Part shown: in pieces, positions 35,889 through 45,435 of the stretch
Layout: the number at the start of each line of letters is the position of its first letter
Position numbering within the stretch: the first letter of the stretch is position 1
DNA from: Arthrobacter gandavensis
GTDB taxonomy: Bacteria > Actinomycetota > Actinomycetes > Actinomycetales > Micrococcaceae
NCBI RefSeq assembly: GCF_009192735.1
Contig: NZ_VTFU01000003.1
Location: 248,001-312,000, forward strand
Length of the DNA stretch: 64,000 nucleotides
Direction of reading: 5' to 3'
Translations under genes and position numbers: made by a program
The notes under the pieces: generated by a model
What the model was told of the DNA's origin: nothing
The model's input: only the letters and a program-made list of their open reading frames with translations
The model's database searches: none

Positions 35889-37874
35889 TCAGAGGCCGGA
35901 ACCGCGCGTCGGCGTGGCGTCGTGGCTTCGGCTGGAGGCAAGCTGCCACGGAACGCTGGCCACCATAATGCCGGGTTCAAAGTGCAGCCGCGCCTTGATG
36001 CGCAGCGCCGTTTGGTTGTGCACCAGCTGCTCCCACCAGCGCCCGACGACGTACTCGGGGATGTAGACGACAAACAGTTCGCGCGGGGCGGTCCGGCGCG
36101 CCTCGCGCAGGTAATTGAGGACCGGGGAAACGGTCTCCCGGTACGGGGAGGACAGCACGGTCAGCGGCACGGGGATCTGCATCCGCTCCCATTCCTCCAT
36201 GACGCGCTCGGTGTCCTCGGGATCAATGTCCACGATGATGGCATTCAGGCTGGAGGGCCGTGACGCCCTCGCATAAGCGAGGGCGCGCAATGCGGGCTTG
36301 TGGACCTTTGACACCAGGATCACGGCATTCACCCGCGAGGGGAGGGCCAGGCCCTGGTGGTCGTCCTCCACTGAGAGTTCCCGCGCCACGGAATCGTAAT
36401 GCGACCTGATGGTGAACATCATCAGGTACAGCCCGCCCATGGCCAGCAGGGCTATCCAGGCGCCGTGCGTGAACTTGGTGACAAGGACGATCAGCAGCAC
36501 CAGCGCGGTCATGCCGAACCCGACGGCGTTGATGGCCCGCGACCGCTGCATCCGGTGCCGGGATTCGGGGTTTCGCTCGGTCCGCAGCTTGCCGGTCCAG
36601 TGCCGGATCATGCCCAGCTGGCTGGCGGTGAAGGACACAAAGACTCCGACGATGTACAGCTGGATCAGGCGGGTGACATCGGCGTCGAAGACAAAGATCA
36701 GCGCGAGGGCTCCCAGTCCCAGGGCAATGATGCCGTTGCTGAAGGCCAGGCGGTCACCGCGGGTGCGCATCTGCCGGGGGAGGAAGCCGTCTTTGGCCAG
36801 GATTGAGGCGAGCACCGGGAACCCGTTAAACGCGGTGTTCGAGGCGAACACCAGGATCAGGCCGGTGGCGGCCACCACAATGTAGAAGGGAATGCTGCCG
36901 TTGCCGAAGACGGTTTCCGCCAGCTGGCTGATGACCGGGTGCTGCACGTACTCGGGCCCCACGGGGTTGCCGTTGAGCGTCAGCTGGGTGGCCGGATCCT
37001 GGACTACGCGGACCTCGGTGGCGCTGGCCAGGGCCAGGATTCCCGCCAGCATGGAGGCAGAGACGAGGCCGAGCAGCAGGAGCGTCGTGGCGGCATTGGT
37101 GCTCTTGGGCTTGCGGAACGTCGGCACGCCGTTGCTGATGGCCTCAACGCCGGTCAGGGCGGCCGCGCCCGAGGAGAAGGCGCGCAGCAGCAGAAACGCT
37201 CCGGCCAGGCCCACCAGGCCGTCGTCCAGGCCTGATTCGGGAACCAGATCAAAGGCCGCCGACGGTGAATCTGCGAGATTTCCGGTGGCCGCCTGGAAGG
37301 CGCCAAAAGCGCACATGCCCAGCACTGACGCCATAAACAGGTAGGTGGGAATGGCAAACAGCGCGCCGGCTTCGCGGATGCCGCGGAGATTCACCAGGAC
37401 CAGGACCGCCACCCCGACGGCGGCGATCGGAGCCTGCAGGCCGTTGAGTCCCGGGACCGCGGTGACCAAGTAGTGGGAGGCCGAGGACATGGACACCGCC
37501 ACCGTGAGCACATAATCGACCAGCAGGGCGGACGCCACGGTTAGCCCCGCCGGCTTGCCCAGATTGCTGCTGGCGATTTCGTAATCTCCGCCGCCGGACG
37601 GATACGCGTGCACATTCTGCCGGTAGGACGCCACCACCGTCAGGAGGACCACCACGACAGCCAGCCCAACCCACGGTGAAAGGGTCACCGCGGTAACCCC
37701 GGCCAGCGCCAGGGTCAGCAGGATTTCATCAGGGGCGTAAGCGGCTGAAGAGAGGGCATCGGACGCATATACGGGAAGGGCGATGCGCTTGGGCAGAAGT
37801 GTGCGCGAGAGCCGTTCATTGCCGTACGGACGCCCGACAAGAATGCGCTTTAACGCATTGAAGAATGTGAGCAC
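35889..37874 (-). CDS. APC-family permease, KimA-like potassium or amino acid transporter
   Basis: A 661-residue protein with about 12 hydrophobic segments followed by a cytoplasmic domain of about 190 residues. The N-terminus has LSRTLLPKRIALPVYASDAL and AYAPDEILL, the signature of KimA/YdaO-like potassium permeases. KimA imports K+ and is controlled by c-di-AMP in Bacillus. The GTG at 37874 is chosen because a promoter ends 8 bp before it. The frame is open 24 codons further. It converges with the ABC-F gene. Confidence 0.82.
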   Translation of the reverse strand: MLTFFNALKRILVGRPYGNERLSRTLLPKRIALPVYASDALSSAAYAPDEILLTLALAGVTAVTLSPWVGLAVVVVLLTVVASYRQNVHAYPSGGGDYEIASSNLGKPAGLTVASALLVDYVLTVAVSMSSASHYLVTAVPGLNGLQAPIAAVGVAVLVLVNLRGIREAGALFAIPTYLFMASVLGMCAFGAFQAATGNLADSPSAAFDLVPESGLDDGLVGLAGAFLLLRAFSSGAAALTGVEAISNGVPTFRKPKSTNAATTLLLLGLVSASMLAGILALASATEVRVVQDPATQLTLNGNPVGPEYVQHPVISQLAETVFGNGSIPFYIVVAATGLILVFASNTAFNGFPVLASILAKDGFLPRQMRTRGDRLAFSNGIIALGLGALALIFVFDADVTRLIQLYIVGVFVSFTASQLGMIRHWTGKLRTERNPESRHRMQRSRAINAVGFGMTALVLLIVLVTKFTHGAWIALLAMGGLYLMMFTIRSHYDSVARELSVEDDHQGLALPSRVNAVILVSKVHKPALRALAYARASRPSSLNAIIVDIDPEDTERVMEEWERMQIPVPLTVLSSPYRETVSPVLNYLREARRTAPRELFVVYIPEYVVGRWWEQLVHNQTALRIKARLHFEPGIMVASVPWQLASSRSHDATPTRGSGL

Positions 37875-37882
37875 GTGGACAA

Positions 37883-37911
37883 ACCCTAGACCCGGCTCCC
37901 GCGGCTGTCCA
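37883..37911 (-). promoter_or_regulatory. Promoter of the KimA-like gene, near-leaderless
   Basis: On the minus strand TGGACA (37911-37906), 17 bases and TAGGGT (37888-37883) are followed by the GTG start 8 bases later. The transcript should begin at or just before the start codon. Confidence 0.6.
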
Positions 37912-38007
37912 TAAGGAGGGGTTGTGCCCGGTATGACCTTCCGCACAACCAGACGCAGGACTTATAGCAGATTGGCTTATCCCCGCGGATTTCGAAACGG
38001 TAACGAT

Positions 38008-38020
38008 TGAGTGTGACTCA
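38008..38020. promoter_or_regulatory. Short palindrome in the KimA-rpf intergenic region
   Basis: TGAGT-GTG-ACTCA is a perfect inverted repeat in an A+T-richer stretch (37990-38040) between divergent genes. It may be an operator for either side. No known regulator consensus was matched. Confidence 0.3.
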
Positions 38021-38064
38021 TACCAATTTGGATTCGCTTGAGGTTCCGGCGCAGCGTCCCTTAC

Positions 38065-38175
38065 GGTGGTTAACGGTTCGGGAAAGACCGAACCCCCAGC
38101 CGGACCAACTAGATGTCCGGCGACCAGGCTGGCACCGTTCCAGGTGCAGCCGCACGCTCGGTGCCACGAGCCACC
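38065..38175 (+). ncRNA. Structured leader RNA upstream of rpf-lysM, candidate riboswitch
   Basis: Five helices fit together without conflict. A closing stem joins 38065-38071 to 38169-38175. Inside lie 38075-38081/38088-38094 (7 bp), 38099-38105/38115-38121 (7 bp) and 38131-38137/38159-38165 (7 bp), the last capped by 38144-38147/38152-38155. This is a multi-branch junction about 120 nt before the start codon. Leaders of rpf and LysM genes in actinobacteria often carry ydaO (c-di-AMP) or lysM-Actino elements. The conserved ydaO core was not found, so the class is open. Confidence 0.55.
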
Positions 38176-38204
38176 AGATGTCGCCACTTCGTCAGGCACC
38201 TTAA

Positions 38205-39053
<849 letters not shown>

Positions 39054-39105
39054 TCACCCGGCCTGAATCACCTCGGGAACCGCTGAACCGCGGGTCCCGT
39101 CAACA

Positions 39106-39140
39106 GGAAGGCGCTCCGTCAATATGGCGGGGCGCCTTCC
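39106..39140 (+). terminator. Hairpin terminator after rpf
   Basis: A 9-bp perfect stem (39106-39114 with 39132-39140) has a 17-base loop and is followed by a short TTT a few bases later. Confidence 0.6.
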
Positions 39141-39195
39141 TGCGTTTAAGTCTGCCTCCCGGGCGGTTCCGGATCTGTGCCGGCTGCAGCGGCGG

Positions 39196-39489
39196 CTACC
39201 CTCCGGCGACTGACTGCAGGATCAGGACCTCGGATCCCGGCGGCACAGTGCTGGCCAGCCCGTCCAGGGTCCGCAGTTCCTCCCCGTCAATGTAAACATT
39301 CACATACCGGCGCAGCTGGCCGGCTTCATCCCGGATGCGGCGCTCCAACCGGGGGTAGTCCAGCGCCAGCCCGTCCAGCAGCTGGGCCGCGGTGAGCTCA
39401 TCGCCTCCGGCGCGCTCCAGTTCACGGTGCCCCTCAGCGGCGGCGGAAAGCGCCGCCGGGAGCACCAGGCGCACCGGCCGGGCAGTCAT
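39196..39489 (-). CDS. MoaD/ThiS-family ubiquitin-like sulfur carrier
   Basis: A 97-residue beta-grasp protein ending in the diagnostic Gly-Gly (ILQSVAGG), the residue pair that is adenylated and thiocarboxylated. NVYIDGEELRTLDGLAST and PPGSEVLILQ match the family. The start overlaps the stop of the preceding propeller gene (TGATG), so both are made together. No moaE, thiG, cysM or E1-type adenylase gene is adjacent, so the pathway is unknown. Confidence 0.88.
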   Translation of the reverse strand: MTARPVRLVLPAALSAAAEGHRELERAGGDELTAAQLLDGLALDYPRLERRIRDEAGQLRRYVNVYIDGEELRTLDGLASTVPPGSEVLILQSVAGG

Positions 39490-40592
39490 CAGGCGGGATC
39501 CGCTGCCACTATTCCGGCCCGGACACACAGCACGTCCGGCAGGTTTCCGGCCACCAGCGAGAAGTTGTCGCCCTCGTCCGCGCTGCCGAACACCTGGCCC
39601 CCGCGGGTGCCGAAATATACACCGGCCGGTTCGCCGCTGTCGACGGCGGCGGCATCGCGGAGCACGGCGTTGAAGTCAGTCTCGGGCAGGCCCCGATTCA
39701 GGCGGGTCCAGGTTTCACCGGCATCGGTGCTGCGGTACACCGCCGGATGGCCGTCCGGGGGAATGCGCTCGCCGTCGGCCTTCAGCGGAATGGTCCAGAT
39801 GGTTCCGGGCCGGGTGGGATGGGCCAGCATGACAAATCCGAAATCGGCCGGCAGCCCTTCGGCAATCGAGATCCAGGAGTCCCCGCCGTCGTCGGAGCGG
39901 TACACGCCATGGTGGTTCTGCACATACAGCCGGCGCGGGTCGCCGGCGTCACGCGCCGCCTTGTGGACGCACTGGCCGAATTCCGGATTCGGATCCGGCA
40001 GGAAAGGTGCGGCGATGCCGTTGTTGCGGGGCGCCCAGGAGGTGCCGCCGTCGTCCGTCCGGTACACACCGGCGGTGCTGATCGCCACGTGCACGGTGTC
40101 GTCGGCGGGGCTCGGAAGCACCGTGTGGGCCGCGGCGCCGCCAAAGCCGGCGCCCCATTCGCTGCGGTGCGGATGCTCCCAGAACGCCTGGTTCATCTCA
40201 AAGTGCTCTCCGCCGTCGGTGGACTTCCACACCGAGATGGGTTCGGCGCCGGCCCACACCACTCCGGGCCGTTCCGCACTGTCCGGCTGCAGCTGCCATA
40301 CCCGGGCCAGCGCCTCGCCGGTGTCCTCCGGGAACCGGACGGCGCCGTCCTCCGGCTCGCTCCAGGTGGCGCCGAGATCATCGGAATGGACGACGCACGG
40401 TCCCCAGTGCCAGTTCATGATGCCGGCGAGAATCCGCGGCCTGCCGCCGCGCGTGTCAATCGCCAGCGAAGCGACCTCATCCATCAGGAAGTGCGGTCCC
40501 GTCACGTTCCACGTCTGCCGGTCGGTGCTGTCGGCCAGCCAGAGGCTCTTCTTGGTGCCGATGGCCAGGACCGCGGTGTCCCCGTTTTTCAT
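39489..40592 (-). CDS. BNR/Asp-box beta-propeller protein, sialidase-like fold
   Basis: The 367-residue protein has repeated Asp-boxes: HSDDLGATWSEP, KSTDGGEHFE, RTDDGGTSWA, RSDDGGDSWIS, RSTDAGETWTR and GSADEGDNFS. They mark about six propeller blades of the WD40/YVTN/BNR superfamily. There is no signal peptide or membrane segment, so it is probably cytoplasmic. The catalytic arginine triad of sialidases is not evident, so sialidase activity is unlikely. It is translationally coupled to a MoaD/ThiS sulfur carrier. The ATG at 40592 is used; the frame is open 9 codons further. Confidence 0.85.
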   Translation of the reverse strand: MKNGDTAVLAIGTKKSLWLADSTDRQTWNVTGPHFLMDEVASLAIDTRGGRPRILAGIMNWHWGPCVVHSDDLGATWSEPEDGAVRFPEDTGEALARVWQLQPDSAERPGVVWAGAEPISVWKSTDGGEHFEMNQAFWEHPHRSEWGAGFGGAAAHTVLPSPADDTVHVAISTAGVYRTDDGGTSWAPRNNGIAAPFLPDPNPEFGQCVHKAARDAGDPRRLYVQNHHGVYRSDDGGDSWISIAEGLPADFGFVMLAHPTRPGTIWTIPLKADGERIPPDGHPAVYRSTDAGETWTRLNRGLPETDFNAVLRDAAAVDSGEPAGVYFGTRGGQVFGSADEGDNFSLVAGNLPDVLCVRAGIVAADPA

Positions 40593-40713
40593 GCGAACAT
40601 TGGACCACGCTTCGGGCACCCGGACAAGGCCCCGCCGGTGCAGCCGACATGGAAATACTGGCTTCGCTCCGGTAGGTATGGGGGATGTTCTTTCTGTTTT
40701 TGGGCTCCGCCCG

Positions 40714-41634
40714 GTGATCTACATTGACCCGCCCCTGTGGCCGGCGCACAACACGGTCTTCTCGCATCTGGTGTCCGACACATCGCTGGCCGAACTGCAT
40801 GACTTTGCCGCGGACGCCGGCATAGCTTTCCGCGCGTTCGATCTGGACCACTATGACGTCCCCGCCAGCCGGTACCGCGGCCTGGTGGAGCGGGGCGCGG
40901 TGGAGGTCGACGGCGGCACGCTGGTGCGCCTGCTGATCCGCAGCGGGCTGCGGATCAAGGCGCGGGAGCGCAGCGCATCCCTGGTGCATCCCCTGCTCAC
41001 CCGGTGGGAGGCGCTGCTGCCGGGCAGCCGGGAGCTGGGCGCGGAACTGCTGAACCGCTGGGGCGAGCCGCACCGCCGGTACCATGACCGGCGCCACCTC
41101 CTTGCGGTCCTGGAAGCGGTGGAGCTGCTGTGGCCCCGCCCGCCGCGTGCGCTCCTGCTGGCTGCGTGGTTTCATGACGCCGTGTACCGGGGCGCCGGTG
41201 ACGACGAGGAACAGTCGGCGCGCCTGGCCGCCGCCCTCCTGGCCGATGCAGGGTTGCCCGGCCCGGAAATCCGGGAAGTTCAGCGGCTCGTGCTGCTGAC
41301 GGCGGGACACGCTCCCGCGTCCGGCGACGCCGCCGGGCAGGTGCTGTGCGACGCTGATCTGTCGGTGCTGGCACGGGAACCGGCGGCCTACGCACATTAT
41401 CTGTCCGACGTGCGGCACGAGTACCGGCACCTGGACGACGCCGACTTCGCCGCCGGCCGGCGGGGGGTGGTGCTGCGCCTGCTGGCCCTGGAACCGCTGT
41501 TCTCCACTGCCGCTGCGCGGAGCCGCTGGGAAGGGCAGGCGCGGCGGAACCTGATGTCCGAACTTGCCGCCACCGGCGCTGGCCCGGGCGGGGAGGGGAC
41601 CGGCCGCGGCTTCGGAGCCGGGAAAAAGCCATAG
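40714..41634 (+). CDS. DUF4031 domain fused to an HD-superfamily phosphohydrolase domain
   Basis: The 306-residue protein has two parts. The N-terminal about 85 residues (VIYIDPPLWPAHNTVFSHLV) are a DUF4031 domain. The rest resembles COG4339 metal-dependent HD phosphohydrolases, with RRYHDRRHLLAVLEAVE, LAAWFHDAVYRG and DADLSVLA, which carry the metal-binding histidines and aspartates. The substrate is unknown; HD enzymes of this group act on nucleotides. The GTG at 40714 fits DUF4031 starts, while an ATG at 40678 in frame is an alternative. Confidence 0.82.
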   Translation: MIYIDPPLWPAHNTVFSHLVSDTSLAELHDFAADAGIAFRAFDLDHYDVPASRYRGLVERGAVEVDGGTLVRLLIRSGLRIKARERSASLVHPLLTRWEALLPGSRELGAELLNRWGEPHRRYHDRRHLLAVLEAVELLWPRPPRALLLAAWFHDAVYRGAGDDEEQSARLAAALLADAGLPGPEIREVQRLVLLTAGHAPASGDAAGQVLCDADLSVLAREPAAYAHYLSDVRHEYRHLDDADFAAGRRGVVLRLLALEPLFSTAAARSRWEGQARRNLMSELAATGAGPGGEGTGRGFGAGKKP

Positions 41635-41663
41635 AGTTCTACTGTGCGTAAGGGACAGCAGCC

Positions 41664-42920
41664 GTGAACGGCCCAGGTGAGCCGTGGACGGGGCATGTGA
41701 GGGGCAGCCGGGGATACCGGGGGGTCCTCATCGGCCTGGCCGCTGCCGGGATGGCCACGTTTGCCCAGCTGTATTCCCTGCAGGGAGTGCTCCCCGCATT
41801 GGCGGCCGACCTGGACATCTCAGCCTCCTCGGCGGCGCTGACCGTTTCCGCGGCCACCCTTGGGCTGGCCGCAGCCGTGATTCCGTGGGCTGCCGCAGCA
41901 GACCGTTTCGGCCGGCTGCCGGTCATGCGGGTGGCGATTCTTGCCGCCGTCGTCCTGGGCCTGGCGGTTCCCTTCAGTCCCAACCTGCCCGCACTGCTGG
42001 CGCTGCGCTTTGTTGAAGGCGCAGCGATGGGCGGAATCCCCGCCGTCGCGCTGGCGTACCTGAGCGAGGAAGTGTCCCGGGTGCACGCCGCCGTGGCGGC
42101 CGGCAGCTATGTCTCGGGCACCACCATCGGCGGCCTCGCGGGCCGCATCGTGGCCGCTCCGCTGAGCGACGCCGGCAACTGGCGGATCGGCGTCGGCGTC
42201 GTCAGCATCCTTGCGGCAGTGGCAGCGGTGGTGTTCATGCTGACCGCACCCAAGCAACGGGGCTTCCTGCCGCTGCGCCGCACCGACCCCGGCCCGGGCC
42301 TGGGCGGGCGGCTGCTGGCTCAGCTGCGCAATCCACGGCAGCTGACCCTGTACCTGCAGGCATTCCTGCTCATGGGCGGATTCGTGGCCGTGTACAACTA
42401 TCTGGGCTTCCGGCTGGGCGCGGCGCCGTTTTCGCTGCCGCAGAGCGTGGCCAGTTTCCTGTTCCTGGCCTATCTGGCCGGCACCTGGTCTTCCCGCGCA
42501 GCCGGAAGCCTCGCCGGGCGGCTCTCCGGGCACGGCGGCCGCCGCACCGTGCTGCTGGGGTCCATCGCAGTGATGGCCGCCGGACTGTCACTGACGCTGG
42601 CCTCATGGCTGCCCGCGATAATCGCCGGACTGGTGGTCTTTACCGCCGGTTTCTTCGCCGCTCACTCCATCGCATCGGGCTGGGCGCCCTTCCTCGCCAC
42701 CGAAGGACGGGCGCAGGCCTCGTCGCTGTACAACCTCTTCTACTACGCCGGTTCCAGCATGCTCGGCTGGATTGGCGGATTCTTCCTCCAGCTGTGGGGC
42801 TGGGGCGGGCTGAGTGCCTTCGTGGGAGTACTGCTGGCACTGGCCGCCGCTGCGGCAGCCGCCGTGCTCACACCCGAATCCGGACCGGCAGCGGCCCAGC
42901 CCGCGGTGGGAAAACCGTAG
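41664..42920 (+). CDS. MFS transporter, drug or metabolite exporter type
   Basis: A 418-residue protein with 12 hydrophobic segments. AADRFGRLPVMR between helices 2 and 3 is the major-facilitator A motif. RFVEGAAMGGIPAVALAYLSEE fits the AraJ/CynX-like exporters. Substrate unknown. The GTG start at 41664 comes 29 bp after the DUF4031-HD gene. The next gene begins 9 bp after its stop. Confidence 0.88.
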   Translation: MNGPGEPWTGHVRGSRGYRGVLIGLAAAGMATFAQLYSLQGVLPALAADLDISASSAALTVSAATLGLAAAVIPWAAAADRFGRLPVMRVAILAAVVLGLAVPFSPNLPALLALRFVEGAAMGGIPAVALAYLSEEVSRVHAAVAAGSYVSGTTIGGLAGRIVAAPLSDAGNWRIGVGVVSILAAVAAVVFMLTAPKQRGFLPLRRTDPGPGLGGRLLAQLRNPRQLTLYLQAFLLMGGFVAVYNYLGFRLGAAPFSLPQSVASFLFLAYLAGTWSSRAAGSLAGRLSGHGGRRTVLLGSIAVMAAGLSLTLASWLPAIIAGLVVFTAGFFAAHSIASGWAPFLATEGRAQASSLYNLFYYAGSSMLGWIGGFFLQLWGWGGLSAFVGVLLALAAAAAAAVLTPESGPAAAQPAVGKP

Positions 42921-42929
42921 GCTGGTCCC

Positions 42930-44291
42930 GTGCGCACTTCTTCTTCGCAGGCTTCCAGTCCGGCCCTTGGCCGGCGCATCCTGGCACTGGCCGTTCCCGC
43001 GCTGGGCGCGCTCATCGCCGAGCCGCTGTTCCTGATCGCGGATTCCGCCATTGTGGGGCATCTGGGCGTCAACCAGCTTGCCGGGGTGGGCCTGGCCTCC
43101 ACAGTGCTCCAGACCGCCGTCGGCCTCATGGTGTTCCTGGCGTATTCCACCACCGGGACCGTGGCGCGCTATCTGGGCGGAAACCGGCACGGTGACGCCG
43201 TGGCCGCCGGCCGGGACGGAATCGGCCTGGCGCTGATCCTGGGCGTGGTCCTTTCCGTGGCCGGAATCCTGGCCGCGCCATGGCTGGCCTCAGCGCTGGG
43301 CGCCACCGGCGAAGTGCACCGGTTTGCCGTGGATTATCTGCAGTATTCGATGCCGGGACTGACCGCCATGCTGGTGGTGCTGGCCGCCACCGGCGTGCTG
43401 CGCGGGCTGCAGGACACCCGCACCCCGCTGGCTGTGGCCGGCATCGGGTTCGCCGTGAACATTGGCCTGAACTACCTGCTGGTTTACGGGTTCAACCTGT
43501 CGGTGGCCGGTTCGGCCCTGGGCACGAGCATCACCCAATGGGGCATGGCCGCGGTGTACCTGGTGCTGGTGGGCCGGATGGCTCGGCGGGCCGGAGTGTC
43601 CCTGCGGCCCTCACCGGCAGGGATCCTGGCCACCGCGCATGTCGGTTCCTGGCTGATGCTGCGGACGCTGAGCCTTCGGCTTGCCGTGCTGGCCGCGGTG
43701 CTGGTGGCAACGGCGCAGGGACCGCAGTCACTGGCCGCCCACCAGCTGGTGATGACGGTTTTCACTTTCCTTGCCTTCGCCCTGGACGCCCTGGCGATCG
43801 CGGCCCAGGCACTGATCGGCAAGGAACTGGGGGCGGGAAACCGGCCGCTGGCCCGGGAGCTGACCCGGCGCATGATCCGCTGGGGTGTTGGCTTCGGTGT
43901 GATCACGGGCGTTCTGCTCGCTGCCGCCGCGCCTTTTGCGGGATGGATCTTCACGCCCGACGCCGGGGTCCAGTCCGCGCTGACCGCCGGATTGTGGGTG
44001 CTGGCGGTATCGCAGCCAATCTGCGGACTGGTGTTTGTGCTGGACGGCGTGCTCATCGGCGCCGGCGACGCGCGCTACCTGGCCCTGACCGGAGTGCTGA
44101 ACCTGCTCGCTTACCTGCCGCTGCTGTGGTGGGTCCATGCCTCGGACCTGGAAGGGCCCAACGGGATTGCCTGGCTGTGGGCGGCTTTTGCCCTGGGTTA
44201 CATGGCGGCGCGGGCCATCACGCTGACGTGGCGGATCCGCCGGGATGCCTGGATGGTCACCGGGGCGGCGCCCCGCGCTTCAAGCGACTAA
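42930..44291 (+). CDS. MATE family efflux transporter (DinF type)
   Basis: A 453-residue protein with 12 hydrophobic segments in two six-helix halves. It starts RRILALAVPALGALIAEPLF and has DSAIVGHLGVNQLAGVGLAS, typical of DinF-like MATE proteins that exchange Na+ or H+ for drugs. LRGLQDTRTPLAVAGIGF and GAGDARYLALTGVL are the two internal half-repeats. It forms a two-gene unit with the preceding MFS gene. Confidence 0.92.
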   Translation: MRTSSSQASSPALGRRILALAVPALGALIAEPLFLIADSAIVGHLGVNQLAGVGLASTVLQTAVGLMVFLAYSTTGTVARYLGGNRHGDAVAAGRDGIGLALILGVVLSVAGILAAPWLASALGATGEVHRFAVDYLQYSMPGLTAMLVVLAATGVLRGLQDTRTPLAVAGIGFAVNIGLNYLLVYGFNLSVAGSALGTSITQWGMAAVYLVLVGRMARRAGVSLRPSPAGILATAHVGSWLMLRTLSLRLAVLAAVLVATAQGPQSLAAHQLVMTVFTFLAFALDALAIAAQALIGKELGAGNRPLARELTRRMIRWGVGFGVITGVLLAAAAPFAGWIFTPDAGVQSALTAGLWVLAVSQPICGLVFVLDGVLIGAGDARYLALTGVLNLLAYLPLLWWVHASDLEGPNGIAWLWAAFALGYMAARAITLTWRIRRDAWMVTGAAPRASSD

Positions 44292-44347
44292 GCTGGTTGG
44301 TGGCCAACCGGCCATAGGACTCGTTATACGAAAGCGGAGGACCAGCA

Positions 44348-44938
44348 GTGGGAGATTCGAACCACGGCACCCCGTGGGTACCCATCCTCCTGCGCTCGGC
44401 AACGGCGGCAGCATTCGGCATCCTGACCGTCTTCTGGCAATCCCCGGGCGTGAGCGTCCTGTCAGCCGCGGGTGGACTGTACCTGCTGCTCACCGCCGTC
44501 GCCGTCTGGCGCATGGCCGCACTGGCCGGCGCAAGCCGGCAGGCGCAGGTCCGCAGCCTCCAGCTCCTCGAAGCCGCCGGCTACGCGGTGGCCGGCCTTG
44601 CCGTACTGGCACTGCGTTCCGTGGACGTCTTTTGGATCGCCGCCGGCGCTGCCTTTTTGGTTGGCGGCGTGGTGGAGCTGTACCTCTGGGTCAAGGCCCG
44701 CAAGGCCTTCCTCCCCGCACGGGACTGGCTGATTACCGGAGTGGTGAGTATGGGAACGGCCGCGATCCTGGTTGCCGTGCAGGCGATGGGCCTTGGTGCC
44801 CACGCCATGCTGGGAGTCAGCGGCGGGGCGGCCATCATCATCGCCGTCGTGCTGGCCACCTCAGGGCTGGGTGCCCGCTGGGACGCCCGGACGCAGCGGG
44901 AATCACACCCGGCAGCGGCAGCACGGGAAAAGCCGTAA
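44348..44938 (+). CDS. DUF308/HdeD-like six-helix membrane protein
   Basis: A 196-residue protein with six hydrophobic segments as three helical hairpins, as in HdeD relatives. The start opens GDSNHGTPWVPILLRSATAA. GGAGG lies 7 bp before the GTG. The function of the family is poorly known, with links to acid stress in enteric bacteria. The C-terminal tail is Arg/Ala-rich and cytoplasmic. Confidence 0.8.
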   Translation: MGDSNHGTPWVPILLRSATAAAFGILTVFWQSPGVSVLSAAGGLYLLLTAVAVWRMAALAGASRQAQVRSLQLLEAAGYAVAGLAVLALRSVDVFWIAAGAAFLVGGVVELYLWVKARKAFLPARDWLITGVVSMGTAAILVAVQAMGLGAHAMLGVSGGAAIIIAVVLATSGLGARWDARTQRESHPAAAAREKP

Positions 44939-45004
44939 ACTGAAGAACTCCGGGTTCTACGCACTGTAGAACCTGTGACACCAACGCAGCAGGAGGAAAA
45001 GACA

Positions 45005-45403
45005 GTGGCGAACAGCTCATCCGGTGGGCCGCAGAAGCGGAACTCCGTGAAGGCCCCGCTCATTTTTTCAGCCGTGCTGGCGCTGATTGCTGGCGTTGCC
45101 ACCATGATCTTCGCCACCGGCGGAGCCGACAAGGAACTGCGCCTGGACCTGGCGCTCATCGCAGCCGGCATTGCGTTCATCGCTTCACTGCTGATCTGCT
45201 CGCTGCTGCTGATGACGGAAAAGCCCAACCCGGACCACCTCAGCGAGGGATCCGGCGTTAACCGCAGCTCGGCCAAGATTCCCGGCGGTGCCGGCAGCGT
45301 GGGAGGCAACACCGCCGCGCCGCAGGCAAACACCCCTTCACCGGCGGCAGGCACGGCCGACGCAGCTGAGACCGGCTCCCGCCCCACGGATCCGACAGCC
45401 TAG
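45005..45403 (+). CDS. Small two-helix membrane protein, 132 aa, unknown function
   Basis: Two hydrophobic helices (about 16-37 and 47-70) are separated by TGGADKELRLDLA. A Gly/Ala/Pro-rich tail of about 60 residues follows. AGGAGG lies 8 bp before the GTG at 45005. It follows the HdeD-like gene by 66 bp. No family is recognised. Confidence 0.75.
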   Translation: MANSSSGGPQKRNSVKAPLIFSAVLALIAGVATMIFATGGADKELRLDLALIAAGIAFIASLLICSLLLMTEKPNPDHLSEGSGVNRSSAKIPGGAGSVGGNTAAPQANTPSPAAGTADAAETGSRPTDPTA

Positions 45404-45435
45404 GCATCCGGTCCGCGGGGCAGAGCCGCTGCGAA

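Noticed and set aside
38065-38175. Firm assignment of the rpf leader as a ydaO c-di-AMP riboswitch
   Set aside because: The conserved core segments of that class were not found, so only a structured leader is claimed.
39489-40592. Secreted sialidase
   Set aside because: Asp-boxes alone do not prove sialidase; no signal peptide and no arginine triad were seen.
39427-40677. Upstream two thirds of a 735-codon plus-strand ORF ending in the DUF4031-HD gene
   Set aside because: It is antisense to the Asp-box propeller gene. Only the part after about 40678 is protein-like.
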